In this document: in pieces, positions 35,054 through 44,806 of the stretch
Layout: the number at the start of each line of letters is the position of its first letter
Numbering within the stretch: the stretch's first letter is position 1
NCBI GenBank assembly: GCA_964352225.1
Contig: CAYGRM010000001.1
Location: 1 to 64,000 of the forward strand
DNA length: 64,000 nucleotides
From: CAJQQY01 sp964352225
GTDB taxonomy: Bacteria > Bacteroidota > Bacteroidia > Chitinophagales > Saprospiraceae
Reading direction: 5' to 3'
Program-made: the position numbers and the translations under genes
The notes under the pieces: generated by a model
Seen by the model: only the letters and a program-made list of their open reading frames with translations
What the model was told of the DNA's origin: nothing
The model's database searches: none

Positions 35054-38000
35054 ATGAACCAAGCAAAAACGCTAACATTTTTGATGGTTCTGATGTGTTT
35101 GGGTAATCCAATTTTTTCCCAAAAGCACATTGGAAATTTTGACCAACTCCTCGTGACTGGTACGCAAACTCCTGTGGAAAATTTTAATACTTTTTTGACT
35201 TCTTCCAAAATAGATCGCGATGAAATTATTCAAAATCAATTTTATCGGCTCATCCAATTTTTTGAAATCCCAACTGAATTAGAAAAAAGAACGGTGGAAA
35301 AAGCAGGGATTCAACTCTTCGATTATCTTCCTCATCGGACTTATGTGGCGTCTATTCCTTCGGATTTTTCTAAAGAAAAATTACGGGACTTAAATATTCG
35401 AAGTATCACAAAATTGGAAGCAAATCAAAAGATTGCCCCAGCTATTTTTTCAGATGAAAAAGTATTGTTACAATATTATCCAAACCTCTCTCCAGATTTC
35501 GTTCAGAATTTTTTACCCAATAAAAACATTGAAGTTCATGAATATTTTCATGAAGTAAATGCGGTCGTGATTTGCAATAATTCAGATTTAATGACTGTTG
35601 CCAATTTTCCAATTACGTTTTTTATCTCGCCGGCTGACCTACAAAATATACCTGAATATATTCCTGGAAAAAACATTCATCGTTCGAATTCACTTACGCC
35701 TCAGATCGCAGGTTATCCGCAATTCAATGGAGAAGGAATTAATGTTGCGATTGGAGATGATGGAATGATTGAGTCGCATATTGATTTTAAAAATAGAACA
35801 CATCAAGACGATGTACAAGGTGATTTCGAAGGTAGTCATGGAGAAATGGTAGCTGGTATTTTAGCCGGTGCTGGCAACTTAGATCCTCGAATGGAAGGAA
35901 CTGCAAGCCACGCGGAAGTACATCTATTTCATGAATTTGATGCCGTAAAAAGAGCTTCTACTCTTTATGACAATCGAGATATTTTAATCACTTCAACTTC
36001 GTATAGCGATGGTTGTAATCGAGGATATACTTACTTGGCTCAGTTGGCAGATCATCAAATTAAAAATAACACTTCCCTCATGCACGTTTTTTCTGCTGGG
36101 AATACAGGTAATGAAGATTGCGGTTATGGCGCAGGTGCAGGTTGGGGAAATATTACAGGTGGGGTCAAAATGGGAAAGAATGTTTTGACCGTTGCCAATG
36201 TTGATGCGGAGGATCAATTGTCATCTACTAGTAGTCATGGGCCTGCCAATGATGGAAGAATCAAACCAGATATTTCTGCCAATGGTGATGCTCAAATTTC
36301 GACTCAACCTAATAATACTTATGCTGAAGCTAATGGAAGTTCTGCTGCTGCGCCAGGAGTAGCGGGAGTACTTGCACAACTCTATGATGCCTATGAAGAC
36401 GGACATCCTAATACATTTCCAAATTCAGCTTTGGTTAAATCTATCGTATTAAATACAGCTGATGATTTAGGAAATCCTGGCCCAGATTTCTCTTACGGTT
36501 TTGGTAGAATCAATGCGAGACGTGCCTTGAATGTTTTACAAAATGACCAATATTTTGAAGGAGTCGTGGGACATTCGAATACTCATTCTTATTTCGTTTC
36601 TGTTCCCCATGGCACTCAACAATTGCGCGTGATGCTCTACTGGAATGACTTCGAAGGATCGACAATTAGTTCGCCTTCCTTGGTGAATGATTTAGACTTG
36701 AGAGTTGAAAACAATTCTAATGAAAGTTATTTGCCTTGGGTTTTGAATAGTTCACCTGATTCTAATTTGTTGAATTTACCCGCCGTCCGAGGTGTTGATA
36801 ATTTAAATAATGTGGAGCAAGTGACGATTGATTTTCCTGAAAGTGGTTTGTATTCGTTCTTTGTCGAAGGCTCAATTATTTCGCAAGGGACGCAATCATA
36901 TTTTTTAGTTTATGAATTTGTGCAAAATGACATCACCCTCACTTATCCACTTGGAGGTGAAAAATTAGTCGCAGGCGAAACAGAAAAAATTCATTGGGAT
37001 GCGTTTGGAAATTTTGGAAACTTCGAAATCGAAGCAAGTTACAACAATGGTCTTACGTGGAACTTAATCGATTTAGTTAGCGGTGAAAAAAGAAGTACGC
37101 TTTGGTCAATTCCTGAAGTTGCTTCCAACCAAGCTAGAATCAGAGTTAAAAGAAATGGTGAAGAAAGTACTTCCCTTGCTTCTTTTTCAATTTACGAAGT
37201 TCCAAAAAATGTTCACATCGCAGAAGTTTGTCCAGACATGGTTCGAATTGAATGGGAACCTGTTGCAAATGCCAATACATATTTGATTTATAAATTAGGA
37301 GAGAAATTCATGGAAGTTTTCTCTTCAACAGATATGCCTTTTTTGGAAATCCCAATTGATAATCCTTCTGAGGAAAATTGGTACGCAGTTGCCGCCATTG
37401 GAGAAAATGGAATGGAGGGGAGACGATCATTAGCAATTAGTGATGGAACTGATTTGTTGAATTGTGATTTGGGAACTGATGTTAGCATCATTAATATTGC
37501 AACTCCTGCAAATTCAGTTATCCAAAGTTGTTTTCAAAATCCAGTAACGATAAGTATTAACATTAAGAATACAGGCAATACATTGCAATCGAATATTCCT
37601 GTTTTTTATCAGTTTAATAATTTGCCGATTATTTCTGAAATATACCCTAGTTCAATTCCTCCAGGAGTGACAATTAATTATGCTTTCAATCAAAAAATTC
37701 CTTCGCCAATGATTGGCAACCATCAGTTAAAAGTATGGACTTCACTCCTCAACGATCAAGCAACTTTTAATGACTCCATGAGTTTTGAATTAAAAGTTGT
37801 CCCAAGTACTTCGTCAACCATTCCTTATTTTCAAAATTTCGATAACCTCCAAAATTGTGATCCAGAGGCAGTTTGTGATGCACCTTGTATCTTGGGATCA
37901 GGATGGTATAATGATCCAAATCATGTGAGTGATGATACTGATTGGTTAGTTCATCAAGGCTCCACTCCCACAGCTGGAACTGGTCCAGACTTTGATCAAA

Positions 38001-39934
38001 ATACTAATGCCATTAATGGAAAATATCTTTACCTCGAAGGCTCTCGTGGATGTACTGATCAAGAAGCATATTTGTTAAGTCCATGTTTTCATCTTGCGAA
38101 TGCTTCGCAACCTGTATTTAGTTTTTGGTATCACATGAAAGGAGCGAATACAGGAAGGTTACATGTTGATATTTTTGATGGCTCTAATTGGTTTTATAAC
38201 ATTACTCCTACATTTTCTGGAGAACAAGGAAATGATTGGCAAGAAGCAGAAATTGATTTATCTGCCTTTTCTAATAAAATAATTAACATCAGATTCCGAG
38301 GAGTGACTGGTGATGATTTCCTAACTGATATTGCCATTGATAATATCGCATTATTTGATGCACAATCTGAACCTTATCCCAATTTTAAGGCAAACAAATT
38401 ACTCACTTGTCCACAACAAAAAGTTCAATTTACTGACAACTCTATCAATGTTCCAACGATGTGGAATTGGGTTTTTTCTCCAAATACAGTTAGCTATCTA
38501 GATGGAACTTCTTCTTCGAGTGCTAACCCTACAGTAGTTTTTAATGAAGAAGGTTTTTATGATGTTACTTTAATTGTTTCTAATAATTATGGATCCACTC
38601 AAATAACTAAAAACCAATATATTAGGATTTCGCAAGGAAGAGCAATTCCTTTTGGAGATAATTTCGATAGTGCAATCTTGGATATAGAGAAATGGACTAC
38701 TCGAAATGACGACAATGATGCGACTTGGGAGAGCACTTCAACTATCGGTCGAGATGGAAAACTGACAGAAGCAATTTTCATGAATAACCACAGCTATAAT
38801 GCACCTGGAGAAAAAGATGAATTACACTCCATCATAATTGACTTGACGGAAGCGGAAGATCCTTTTTTAAGATTTGATTGGTCCTATGCACAATTCAATG
38901 ATAATTTTGCTGATGGGCTAGAAGTAATCCTTTCGACTGATTGCGGAGAACATTTTCAAGAAGTTATATTTGAAAAAGATGGCGATGAATTAGCAACCGT
39001 TCCTGATCAAATTTCTGCTTGGTTTCCTCAAAAAAGTTATCATTGGAAAACAGCAAAAATTGATTTAAGTAATTATATCGGTAGCTCCGTAGCGATTCGT
39101 TTTGTCAACGTAAATGGTTTTGGAAATAATTTATTCTTAGATAATTTCTTAGTCTATGAACAATCAACTTTCCCTGATGCTTCTCTTATTTTTTATCCAG
39201 AAGAAAATACCAATACATTTTGTGTTGGTCAGGAGGCAATTACTTTTTTGACCAATTCAAATGCCGAGAATGAGTTCTTTTGGAATTTTGGAGCAACGGC
39301 AAATCCAGCTACAAGCGAAGAATATGGTCCGCACGTAGTTACATTTACGGAGACTGGAACGTATCATATTTCCCTTCGAGTTCTTAATGGTTTAGGTTAC
39401 GATATGGCTGAAACTGAAATTCATATCATCGATGATCCAGTCGCAGATTTTGATTATTCAATTACTGATAACTTAGCTACGTTTACGAATCATTCTCTTT
39501 TTGGAAGTATTTATTTGTGGGAATTTGGAGATGGAACGACCAGTACACTTCCTAATCCAACTCACCAATATCAACCTGGTGATACTTATGTCGCTAAATT
39601 AACCGTCAGTAATATTTGCGGAAAAAATACAACTCAACAAACTTTAATTATCCTTACTGATACGGAAGATCTAAAAAATAGCTTCTTCATTAATGCTTAT
39701 CCAAATCCTTCAGATGATTTTATTTTATTGGAAATGCCTGCTTTAAATCATTCATCGATCCCACTCGAAATTATTGATACACGAGGAACGACAGTTTTAA
39801 GTTTTGAAATAAAAGAAGCCAAGGGATTATTTACTCAACGGTTAAATATTTCGGATTTGGCACAAGGAATGTATTTTGCGAGGGTACAAATTGAAGGGCA
39901 ATTCTTTATAAAACGTTTTGTCAAAGTTTTATAA
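35054..39934 (+). CDS. Large secreted subtilase (S8 family) with PKD/MAM-like modules and T9SS type A tail
   Basis: 1626 residues from the ATG at 35054; a GTG 18 bases upstream is less likely because it adds residues before the signal peptide (MNQAKTLTF to IFSQ). The catalytic triad is Asp in GINVAIGDDGMIE (about residue 235), His in FEGSHGEMVAG (about 261) and Ser in EANGSSAAAPGVAG (about 428), with the oxyanion Asn in HVFSAGNTGN. Beyond it come a P-domain-like beta-sandwich, a fibronectin-like region, MAM-like sandwiches (CFHLANASQPVFSFWYHMKG, VFSFW), and PKD repeats (LWEFGDGTTSTLPNPTHQY). The end (NAYPNPSDDFILLEMP to FARVQIEGQF) is a T9SS type A sorting domain. It would be an exported protease displayed on or released from the surface. 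Confidence 0.93.
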   Translation: MNQAKTLTFLMVLMCLGNPIFSQKHIGNFDQLLVTGTQTPVENFNTFLTSSKIDRDEIIQNQFYRLIQFFEIPTELEKRTVEKAGIQLFDYLPHRTYVASIPSDFSKEKLRDLNIRSITKLEANQKIAPAIFSDEKVLLQYYPNLSPDFVQNFLPNKNIEVHEYFHEVNAVVICNNSDLMTVANFPITFFISPADLQNIPEYIPGKNIHRSNSLTPQIAGYPQFNGEGINVAIGDDGMIESHIDFKNRTHQDDVQGDFEGSHGEMVAGILAGAGNLDPRMEGTASHAEVHLFHEFDAVKRASTLYDNRDILITSTSYSDGCNRGYTYLAQLADHQIKNNTSLMHVFSAGNTGNEDCGYGAGAGWGNITGGVKMGKNVLTVANVDAEDQLSSTSSHGPANDGRIKPDISANGDAQISTQPNNTYAEANGSSAAAPGVAGVLAQLYDAYEDGHPNTFPNSALVKSIVLNTADDLGNPGPDFSYGFGRINARRALNVLQNDQYFEGVVGHSNTHSYFVSVPHGTQQLRVMLYWNDFEGSTISSPSLVNDLDLRVENNSNESYLPWVLNSSPDSNLLNLPAVRGVDNLNNVEQVTIDFPESGLYSFFVEGSIISQGTQSYFLVYEFVQNDITLTYPLGGEKLVAGETEKIHWDAFGNFGNFEIEASYNNGLTWNLIDLVSGEKRSTLWSIPEVASNQARIRVKRNGEESTSLASFSIYEVPKNVHIAEVCPDMVRIEWEPVANANTYLIYKLGEKFMEVFSSTDMPFLEIPIDNPSEENWYAVAAIGENGMEGRRSLAISDGTDLLNCDLGTDVSIINIATPANSVIQSCFQNPVTISINIKNTGNTLQSNIPVFYQFNNLPIISEIYPSSIPPGVTINYAFNQKIPSPMIGNHQLKVWTSLLNDQATFNDSMSFELKVVPSTSSTIPYFQNFDNLQNCDPEAVCDAPCILGSGWYNDPNHVSDDTDWLVHQGSTPTAGTGPDFDQNTNAINGKYLYLEGSRGCTDQEAYLLSPCFHLANASQPVFSFWYHMKGANTGRLHVDIFDGSNWFYNITPTFSGEQGNDWQEAEIDLSAFSNKIINIRFRGVTGDDFLTDIAIDNIALFDAQSEPYPNFKANKLLTCPQQKVQFTDNSINVPTMWNWVFSPNTVSYLDGTSSSSANPTVVFNEEGFYDVTLIVSNNYGSTQITKNQYIRISQGRAIPFGDNFDSAILDIEKWTTRNDDNDATWESTSTIGRDGKLTEAIFMNNHSYNAPGEKDELHSIIIDLTEAEDPFLRFDWSYAQFNDNFADGLEVILSTDCGEHFQEVIFEKDGDELATVPDQISAWFPQKSYHWKTAKIDLSNYIGSSVAIRFVNVNGFGNNLFLDNFLVYEQSTFPDASLIFYPEENTNTFCVGQEAITFLTNSNAENEFFWNFGATANPATSEEYGPHVVTFTETGTYHISLRVLNGLGYDMAETEIHIIDDPVADFDYSITDNLATFTNHSLFGSIYLWEFGDGTTSTLPNPTHQYQPGDTYVAKLTVSNICGKNTTQQTLIILTDTEDLKNSFFINAYPNPSDDFILLEMPALNHSSIPLEIIDTRGTTVLSFEIKEAKGLFTQRLNISDLAQGMYFARVQIEGQFFIKRFVKVL

Positions 39935-39941
39935 AATTAAT

Positions 39942-40010
39942 TTTACCACATAGAAAACATAGTGTTTGCTCTCCTAAAAGACTATGTTTTCTATGTACCT
40001 ATGTGGTAAA
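39942..40010. repeat. ACCACATAG-type hairpin after the subtilase
   Basis: TTTACCACATAGAAAACATAG and the inverse CTATGTACCTATGTGGTAAA form a long hairpin just after the subtilase stop. It may work as a terminator. The palindrome ACCACATAG/CTATGTGGT is, from general knowledge, a recurrent intergenic motif in some Bacteroidota. Confidence 0.65.
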
Positions 40011-40144
40011 AAGAAAGAAGGCCTCGTAAAAAATACAAGACCTTCCTCTAAAACGAAACAAAGCTAGTTCTTCAATGAGTGGTGTTATAACAAAAAATTA
40101 AAATTTCAAAGTTCCATTTTCAGATTTACTTTCAAGAGATAGTT

Positions 40145-40990
40145 TTACTCATTGTCGAACCGGTAAAGTTTCAATTCATCTATAATGTTAATCAATTTTT
40201 CTGCGTAGCGTCGGTCGGTGGCATATCCTGCTTTTTTTAATCCTTTGGCCCAATCTTTATAATTTTCGCTTCCTAATTTTTTCAAATGTCGGTACCGTTT
40301 TCCCATCAAAAGCTGACTGTGTGCTCGGTAGCTTTCCCAAGAAGACTTATACTTTCGGAAAAAATCTTTGTGTGAGTCATCCGTAAAATTAGCGCAATGT
40401 CCTTTTCCACATTTTTTGGAAAAACACTTCATTCCGAAATGATTGTTGTTTTGTTTTGCTAATCGACTATCTCCCGCATTCGTTTCAATCAATCCTTGGG
40501 CAAGGGTGATACTTGCAGGAATTCCAAATTTCTTCATTTCCTCTTGAGCCACTTCTGCAAATCGATTGACGTAAGCGTCTTGCTTTTTTCTTTTTGAAGT
40601 CTTACTCTTATTCGATTCATTTTTTCCAAAAGAATAAGTCATGTTGGAATAAGTGTTGGCGAGATTTTGGTCTTTGGTTTTTGAAGATATTTTCTTCTCT
40701 TTATTCATTGGAATACTCTCAACTGACTCAACGTAATCTTCTTGTGCATAAGAGTATGAAGTATTCATGGCTGTTGGTTTTTTAGATTCGGCAGTTGGCA
40801 ATGCTGAAGCTTGGTAAGCATTCGAAGCTGCTCCATTTAGATTTAATTGTAGATTTAAATCTTTGTGAATTAACACATAAGCAATCAAAACTAGACCGAA
40901 CATTCTAATCCAATTACGTTTTGCCCATTCTGAAGTTTGTGAAAATACCTGCTGCTTGTCAAATGTGAGGGGGATAAATCTTTGAAGCAT
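40145..40990 (-). CDS. Membrane-anchored glucosaminidase (FlgJ/LytF-like hydrolase)
   Basis: A 281-residue protein with one N-terminal membrane segment (WIRMFGLVLIAYVLIHKDL) and a Ser/Lys-rich linker. The C-terminal ~145 residues form a mannosyl-glycoprotein endo-beta-N-acetylglucosaminidase domain (GH73). Motifs: FAEVAQEEMKKFGIPASITLAQGLIETNAGDS (catalytic Glu in GLIETNAG), NNHFGMKCFSK, FRKYKSSWESYRAHSQLL and KGLKKAGYATDRRYAEKLI. It would cleave glycan strands of peptidoglycan at the cell envelope during growth or remodelling. It is transcribed singly, away from the TonB-like gene. Confidence 0.9.
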   Translation of the reverse strand: MLQRFIPLTFDKQQVFSQTSEWAKRNWIRMFGLVLIAYVLIHKDLNLQLNLNGAASNAYQASALPTAESKKPTAMNTSYSYAQEDYVESVESIPMNKEKKISSKTKDQNLANTYSNMTYSFGKNESNKSKTSKRKKQDAYVNRFAEVAQEEMKKFGIPASITLAQGLIETNAGDSRLAKQNNNHFGMKCFSKKCGKGHCANFTDDSHKDFFRKYKSSWESYRAHSQLLMGKRYRHLKKLGSENYKDWAKGLKKAGYATDRRYAEKLINIIDELKLYRFDNE

Positions 40991-41667
40991 CGTGTTTCTT
41001 TTTTTTTGATTAAGTAATCCATGTTTTTAGGAGTGATGAGTTTTGAGTGATAAGTGATGAGTTTTTGACGATTGCATTATTTACAATCATGGGAAACTCA
41101 TCACTCATCACTTATAGTTCATCTCTCTTTTCAAAGTATGTTTAATTATTCACCTCATCTTCATTTTTTAAATTTTAGGAAGAAGGGAGCAAAATTCATA
41201 GTGTAATGAATTTATTTTTTATTCACCTAAGTGGCTCCCTTTTCCTAAAAAAATTTAAAAACCGAGGACATGGTATGTTGTTCTTTCTAGTTGAAACAAA
41301 TTTACAACAATTTGTTTCAAATAAACAAATTTTATTTAAACAATTTGTTTATAAAATATTCGTAATCATTCCCTTCCGCACTTAACCCACTCATATTCAG
41401 CGACTTATAGTCTTTAATTTTAAAAAAATAAAATTCAACTCGGTAAAAGCTTATCCATTTTGTTTTTAGTTTTTTTAGATAAAGAGATTTTACACTTTCC
41501 TTTATTTTCAGAATCGCAGTAGGAATTTCGATGACACTTTAAGAAAACCTTATATAACATTAAGAATGCCTTAACGGTATTTTCCTTTAAAAGGCTGCAA
41601 TATTGTTTTATACAAAGGGCGTTAAAACTACTCCCCTATATTTTTGAATTAAAAACTACTTACGAAT
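40991..41667. other. Divergent intergenic region between glucosaminidase and TonB-like genes
   Basis: About 680 AT-rich bases between divergent genes. It contains the TGATGAGT-type hairpin (41031-41128) and the palindrome-like ACAAATTTACAACAATTTGTT series near 41290-41350, where TTTGTTT/AAACAAA words recur several times. No gene or confident promoter found. Confidence 0.5.
41031..41128. repeat. Dispersed TGATGAGT-type hairpin, copy 3 (long form)
   Basis: The left arm (41031-41065) and right arm (41095-41128) are close inverted copies, with tandem 8-base units TGATGAGT and TGATAAGT. About 30 bases form the loop. It sits between two divergent genes, so a terminator role is not the only possibility. 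Confidence 0.7.
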
Positions 41668-42501
41668 ATGAATGCACCAGCTTACGCTTACCAAGATGAG
41701 GAAGAAAAAAAGAATAAGAAAAGAGGTTTGTTAATCGCTTTTTATTTTCATGTTGCGTTGATCGTTTTGGGACTGTTGCCATTTATGGGGAGCATGATGT
41801 CGTCTAATAATTTGCCGAAAGAAGAGATGAGTTTTATCACCGTTGATTTTTCACAACAAGAGAGTTCTTCTAGTGTAAAGAGTCCAAAGAAAAAAGCAAA
41901 GAAGGTCGAGAAGAGAAAAAAGAAAGTGGAGAAGCCTGTGAAAAAAGAAGTGCCTAAAGTTAAACCTCAACCTGCTAAAAAAGTATTGACGACTCCTGAA
42001 CCTGAGCCAGCTTTGGAAACGCCAAAAGAAACTACCGAAGTGGTGGAAGAGCCAGCAGTTGAAGAACCTATCGTTGAAGAAGCTCCTGCGGAAGTGGAAG
42101 AAGTGGAAAATCCTGGATCTGGCGATGGCGAAGTGGAAGAAGTAGGAACTGCCTCAGAAATTGGAAATGATACCGAAACATCGAGTAGTGGAAATGCAGA
42201 TAGTGGAACTGGTTTTGGCGATAGCGCAGGATCTGGAATTTTTAATCGGAAAGTAATTTACCGAGCGGATGTGAAAAAGATCACTAAACTCTCTGGTACG
42301 ATCGTTATCGAATTATGTATCAATCAGCAAGGGCGAGTTGTTTTTGCAAAACCTGATACGGATGCTTCTACGATTAAAGATTTTGCAGTCATCAGAAAAG
42401 CGGTAGACTTGACGACTAAATATAAATTTGCCAAAGACTATTCTGCTCCTAAAAAACAATGTGGAAAAATGACTTATGTTTTTGAAGGTGCAGGAAGATA
42501 A
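41668..42501 (+). CDS. TonB-like energy transducer
   Basis: A 277-residue protein with cytoplasmic N-terminus, one membrane segment (LLIAFYFHVALIVLGLLPFMG), a Lys/Pro/Glu-rich periplasmic spacer (repeats of PKKKAKKVEKRKKK, PEPEPALETPK, VEEPxVEEPIVEE) and a C-terminal TonB/AgmX-like domain (KLSGTIVIELCINQQGRVVFAKPD, RKAVDLTTKYKF). The layout is that of TonB-like proteins that transmit ion-motive force to OM receptors or gliding motors. No ExbB/ExbD or receptor is next to it in the window, so its client is unknown. Confidence 0.78.
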   Translation: MNAPAYAYQDEEEKKNKKRGLLIAFYFHVALIVLGLLPFMGSMMSSNNLPKEEMSFITVDFSQQESSSSVKSPKKKAKKVEKRKKKVEKPVKKEVPKVKPQPAKKVLTTPEPEPALETPKETTEVVEEPAVEEPIVEEAPAEVEEVENPGSGDGEVEEVGTASEIGNDTETSSSGNADSGTGFGDSAGSGIFNRKVIYRADVKKITKLSGTIVIELCINQQGRVVFAKPDTDASTIKDFAVIRKAVDLTTKYKFAKDYSAPKKQCGKMTYVFEGAGR

Positions 42502-42558
42502 TCCAAAATACGACTAAACAACACTCTTACAACAAACAAAAACCGTGAGCAAACGCAA

Positions 42559-42590
42559 ACGGCACTCGAAGATTCGGGTGCCGTTTTTTT
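42559..42590 (+). terminator. Intrinsic terminator after the TonB-like gene
   Basis: The stem CGGCACTCGAA/TTCGGGTGCCG is followed by a T-run. It is nearly the same sequence as the terminator at 49005-49038. Confidence 0.85.
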
Positions 42591-42613
42591 ATTGTAAAAA
42601 ATTAACAAGCGTT

Positions 42614-43270
42614 TTACTCCAACTCCACAAATAAATCAAAATCAATTTCAATTTTATCTTCTACTTTAATCAGCCCCAAAAGTGCAGTTGGTGGTTCTAT
42701 TTCAAAATCACAAAGCTGTAGGTAGGAACCTCCGATGATTCGAAAACTGTTTTCATCCAACATTTTTACTTGAATAGGGATTCTAGTTGATTGTGTTTGG
42801 CAACCAATCGTGATATCTGTATTGGCTTCAAAGTCAACCCAACTATTGCACTCCCCCAGATCATCACATTCAAGATTAGAAATTTCATTTAGTTTGATGA
42901 CGATGTTGGGGTATTTATTTGCCTGAAGTGTTTTATGTAGATCTTTGTTAATCGGTTTTTTCCCACAATCCAATTGTTTAATCTTAATTTTTAAAGACGT
43001 ATTTTCAAAATGAATGAAAGGTGTTCCGGGTTCAATTTTATAACTCAAATTATTACTAGCAAACTTTTCTAAGGAAATACAGCTAAAAGAATTAACATTA
43101 GTTGTTCCGTTTACAGTAAGTAGGCTGGAGGTTTTAATTTGGTATTTTAATTTGGTAAAATCACCATTCGTGTTAAAACCTAAGATGATAAAACTACTCT
43201 GGGTGATCCAAAAGGCAAGAGCCAAAAGTGTCCAAAAAAAGAGGGATTGACGAAGTTTCATTTGAAGCAA
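42614..43270 (-). CDS. YceI-like protein 2
   Basis: A 218-residue protein with a signal-like N-terminus (FFWTLLALAFWITQSSF) and a lipocalin-like YceI domain: VNGTTNVNSFSCIS, IVIKLNEISNL, FEANTDITIGCQTQSTRIPIQVKM, LCDFEIEPPTALLGLIKVEDKIEIDFDLFV. YceI proteins bind polyisoprenoid lipids in the periplasm. It is more diverged than the YceI at 44807. It is separated from the porin by a terminator-like hairpin (43283-43320), which may reduce its co-transcription. It is third in a YceI-porin-YceI cluster. Confidence 0.78.
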   Translation of the reverse strand: MLQMKLRQSLFFWTLLALAFWITQSSFIILGFNTNGDFTKLKYQIKTSSLLTVNGTTNVNSFSCISLEKFASNNLSYKIEPGTPFIHFENTSLKIKIKQLDCGKKPINKDLHKTLQANKYPNIVIKLNEISNLECDDLGECNSWVDFEANTDITIGCQTQSTRIPIQVKMLDENSFRIIGGSYLQLCDFEIEPPTALLGLIKVEDKIEIDFDLFVELE

Positions 43271-43282
43271 ATTTTAAAATAA

Positions 43283-43320
43283 GAAGATACTGCACCTGCA
43301 ATAGGCGCAGTATCTTTTTT
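43283..43320 (-). terminator. Terminator-like hairpin between porin and YceI 2
   Basis: The stem AAGATACTGC/GCAGTATCTT has a loop of about 13 bases and T-run on both sides. It lies after the porin stop (minus strand) and before the second YceI gene. Confidence 0.7.
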
Positions 43321-43361
43321 TATTTAATTTTAAGACATAAGTTGGTTAATATTTTCAAAAC

Positions 43362-44699
43362 TTAGAATCCAACAACTGCTTCTACCATGATCCCGCTGAA
43401 TTTTCCATCTGCAAATCTGCTGCTAGGTACATAGTCATTATATCTTTGATCTACATACTCAAGTTTTGCTAAGATATTCTTTGTGACGAACCATCCAGCT
43501 CCAATCTGAACTCGGTTGATCGTGATTTCATCACCTATGGCATTATTATCCTCTGCCCTTACTGTATTGTATCGTCCACCAAAGAATAAGTTTTCATCTT
43601 TTCCGAATCGGTAAACTACGTCTGCTGCAATGTGAGTATATCTTCTACTTTCGCTTTCGAAGTTACTTTTTCCTTCTCCTGTTTCTAATATTCCGAACAC
43701 CTCAAGTCCTTTATATTTTACAAATAGATTTCCCATCACAAGATTTACTTCGTCACCGAAAGAAGGATTATAACGTCCTGTTCTAAAATCATCTCCAGCC
43801 CGAGCACCTGGTTCAGACATGACCAAGTAGTAACGAGAGCCACCACGGTCTCCATCAAGGATATGATTTCGAGAAGAACTAGCTGTATAGTAAATGGATC
43901 CTGTTAATCTAAATCTAAGGTCTTCGCTAACTTGACTATCATAACCTATTTTTCCAAGTATAGAAGGACTTCTTTTTAATACATCATCCGTTTCTGTACT
44001 ACCGATATCATTAGGATCCAAATCAGCTACGTTACCATTTATCTCTCCACCAGTAATCCCAAGCATTCCGATTATTCCGTTTTGTCTATAATATATTTCT
44101 GCGCCAATTTCTGTATTAAAGGCATCCACCAAATAGTTACCTACAAAAGGATTATAAATAGCATTACCATTATCTGTTCTTCGGAAGTGAGCATCTCCAT
44201 AGTTGACTTCCATGTGACCTACTTTTACGGTCACTTTATCCATCAAAGAACTGATCATTTCATTTTTGATAAAAGGTAATTTATCAAACTGAATGTATCC
44301 ACCTTTTACCCATGCTTCTGAGTGATGACGAGAAGAAAGGTAAGTAATCATATTCAAGGTAATTCCATCCGCCAATTGAACATCAATATTCAAGTTAGCT
44401 GTCGCAAGATTAAAACCTGGATTTAGACTATAAAGAGGATTGAGTACTCCTGATGTATCTGAGAAAGGAGTATTTTCATTTTCTAACGATTGAAATTGTT
44501 GGGTAAATGCTCCACCAATTCTTAATCTGATTCCATCGAATCTGGTATTTAAATCTTTAGGAGTTTCAAATACATTTAATCCATCTTTGTCATAAGTACG
44601 GAAATTATCAATTGAATCTCTTTGAGCCATAACGTTAGTTGTTAACGCAATAGCGAAAATGGCGATAATTGATTTTAAAAATAAAGCTGAGTTTTTCAT
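43362..44699 (-). CDS. Putative outer-membrane porin of the OprO/P or phosphate-porin type fold
   Basis: A 445-residue beta-barrel protein with a signal peptide (ALTTNVMAQ). Periodic strands run to the C-terminus, which ends in a Phe (VEAVVGF), as usual for OM barrels. It includes GIRLRIGGAFTQQFQSLENE, KVTVKVGHMEVNYGDAHFRRTDNGNAI and RVQIGAGWFVTKNILAKLEYVDQRYNDY, resembling porin families with acidic loops. No plug domain is seen, so it is not a TonB receptor. It lies between two YceI genes on the same strand. The substrate is not known. Confidence 0.7.
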   Translation of the reverse strand: MKNSALFLKSIIAIFAIALTTNVMAQRDSIDNFRTYDKDGLNVFETPKDLNTRFDGIRLRIGGAFTQQFQSLENENTPFSDTSGVLNPLYSLNPGFNLATANLNIDVQLADGITLNMITYLSSRHHSEAWVKGGYIQFDKLPFIKNEMISSLMDKVTVKVGHMEVNYGDAHFRRTDNGNAIYNPFVGNYLVDAFNTEIGAEIYYRQNGIIGMLGITGGEINGNVADLDPNDIGSTETDDVLKRSPSILGKIGYDSQVSEDLRFRLTGSIYYTASSSRNHILDGDRGGSRYYLVMSEPGARAGDDFRTGRYNPSFGDEVNLVMGNLFVKYKGLEVFGILETGEGKSNFESESRRYTHIAADVVYRFGKDENLFFGGRYNTVRAEDNNAIGDEITINRVQIGAGWFVTKNILAKLEYVDQRYNDYVPSSRFADGKFSGIMVEAVVGF

Positions 44700-44806
44700 T
44701 TTAATTGATTTTTAAGTTAAAGAGGGTTTATTCCCCATTTTTATTTAAAAAATAAGATTGATTGATTTTCAGTACTTTAATTCAAGTACTGTGATTTTTA
44801 TTAAGC

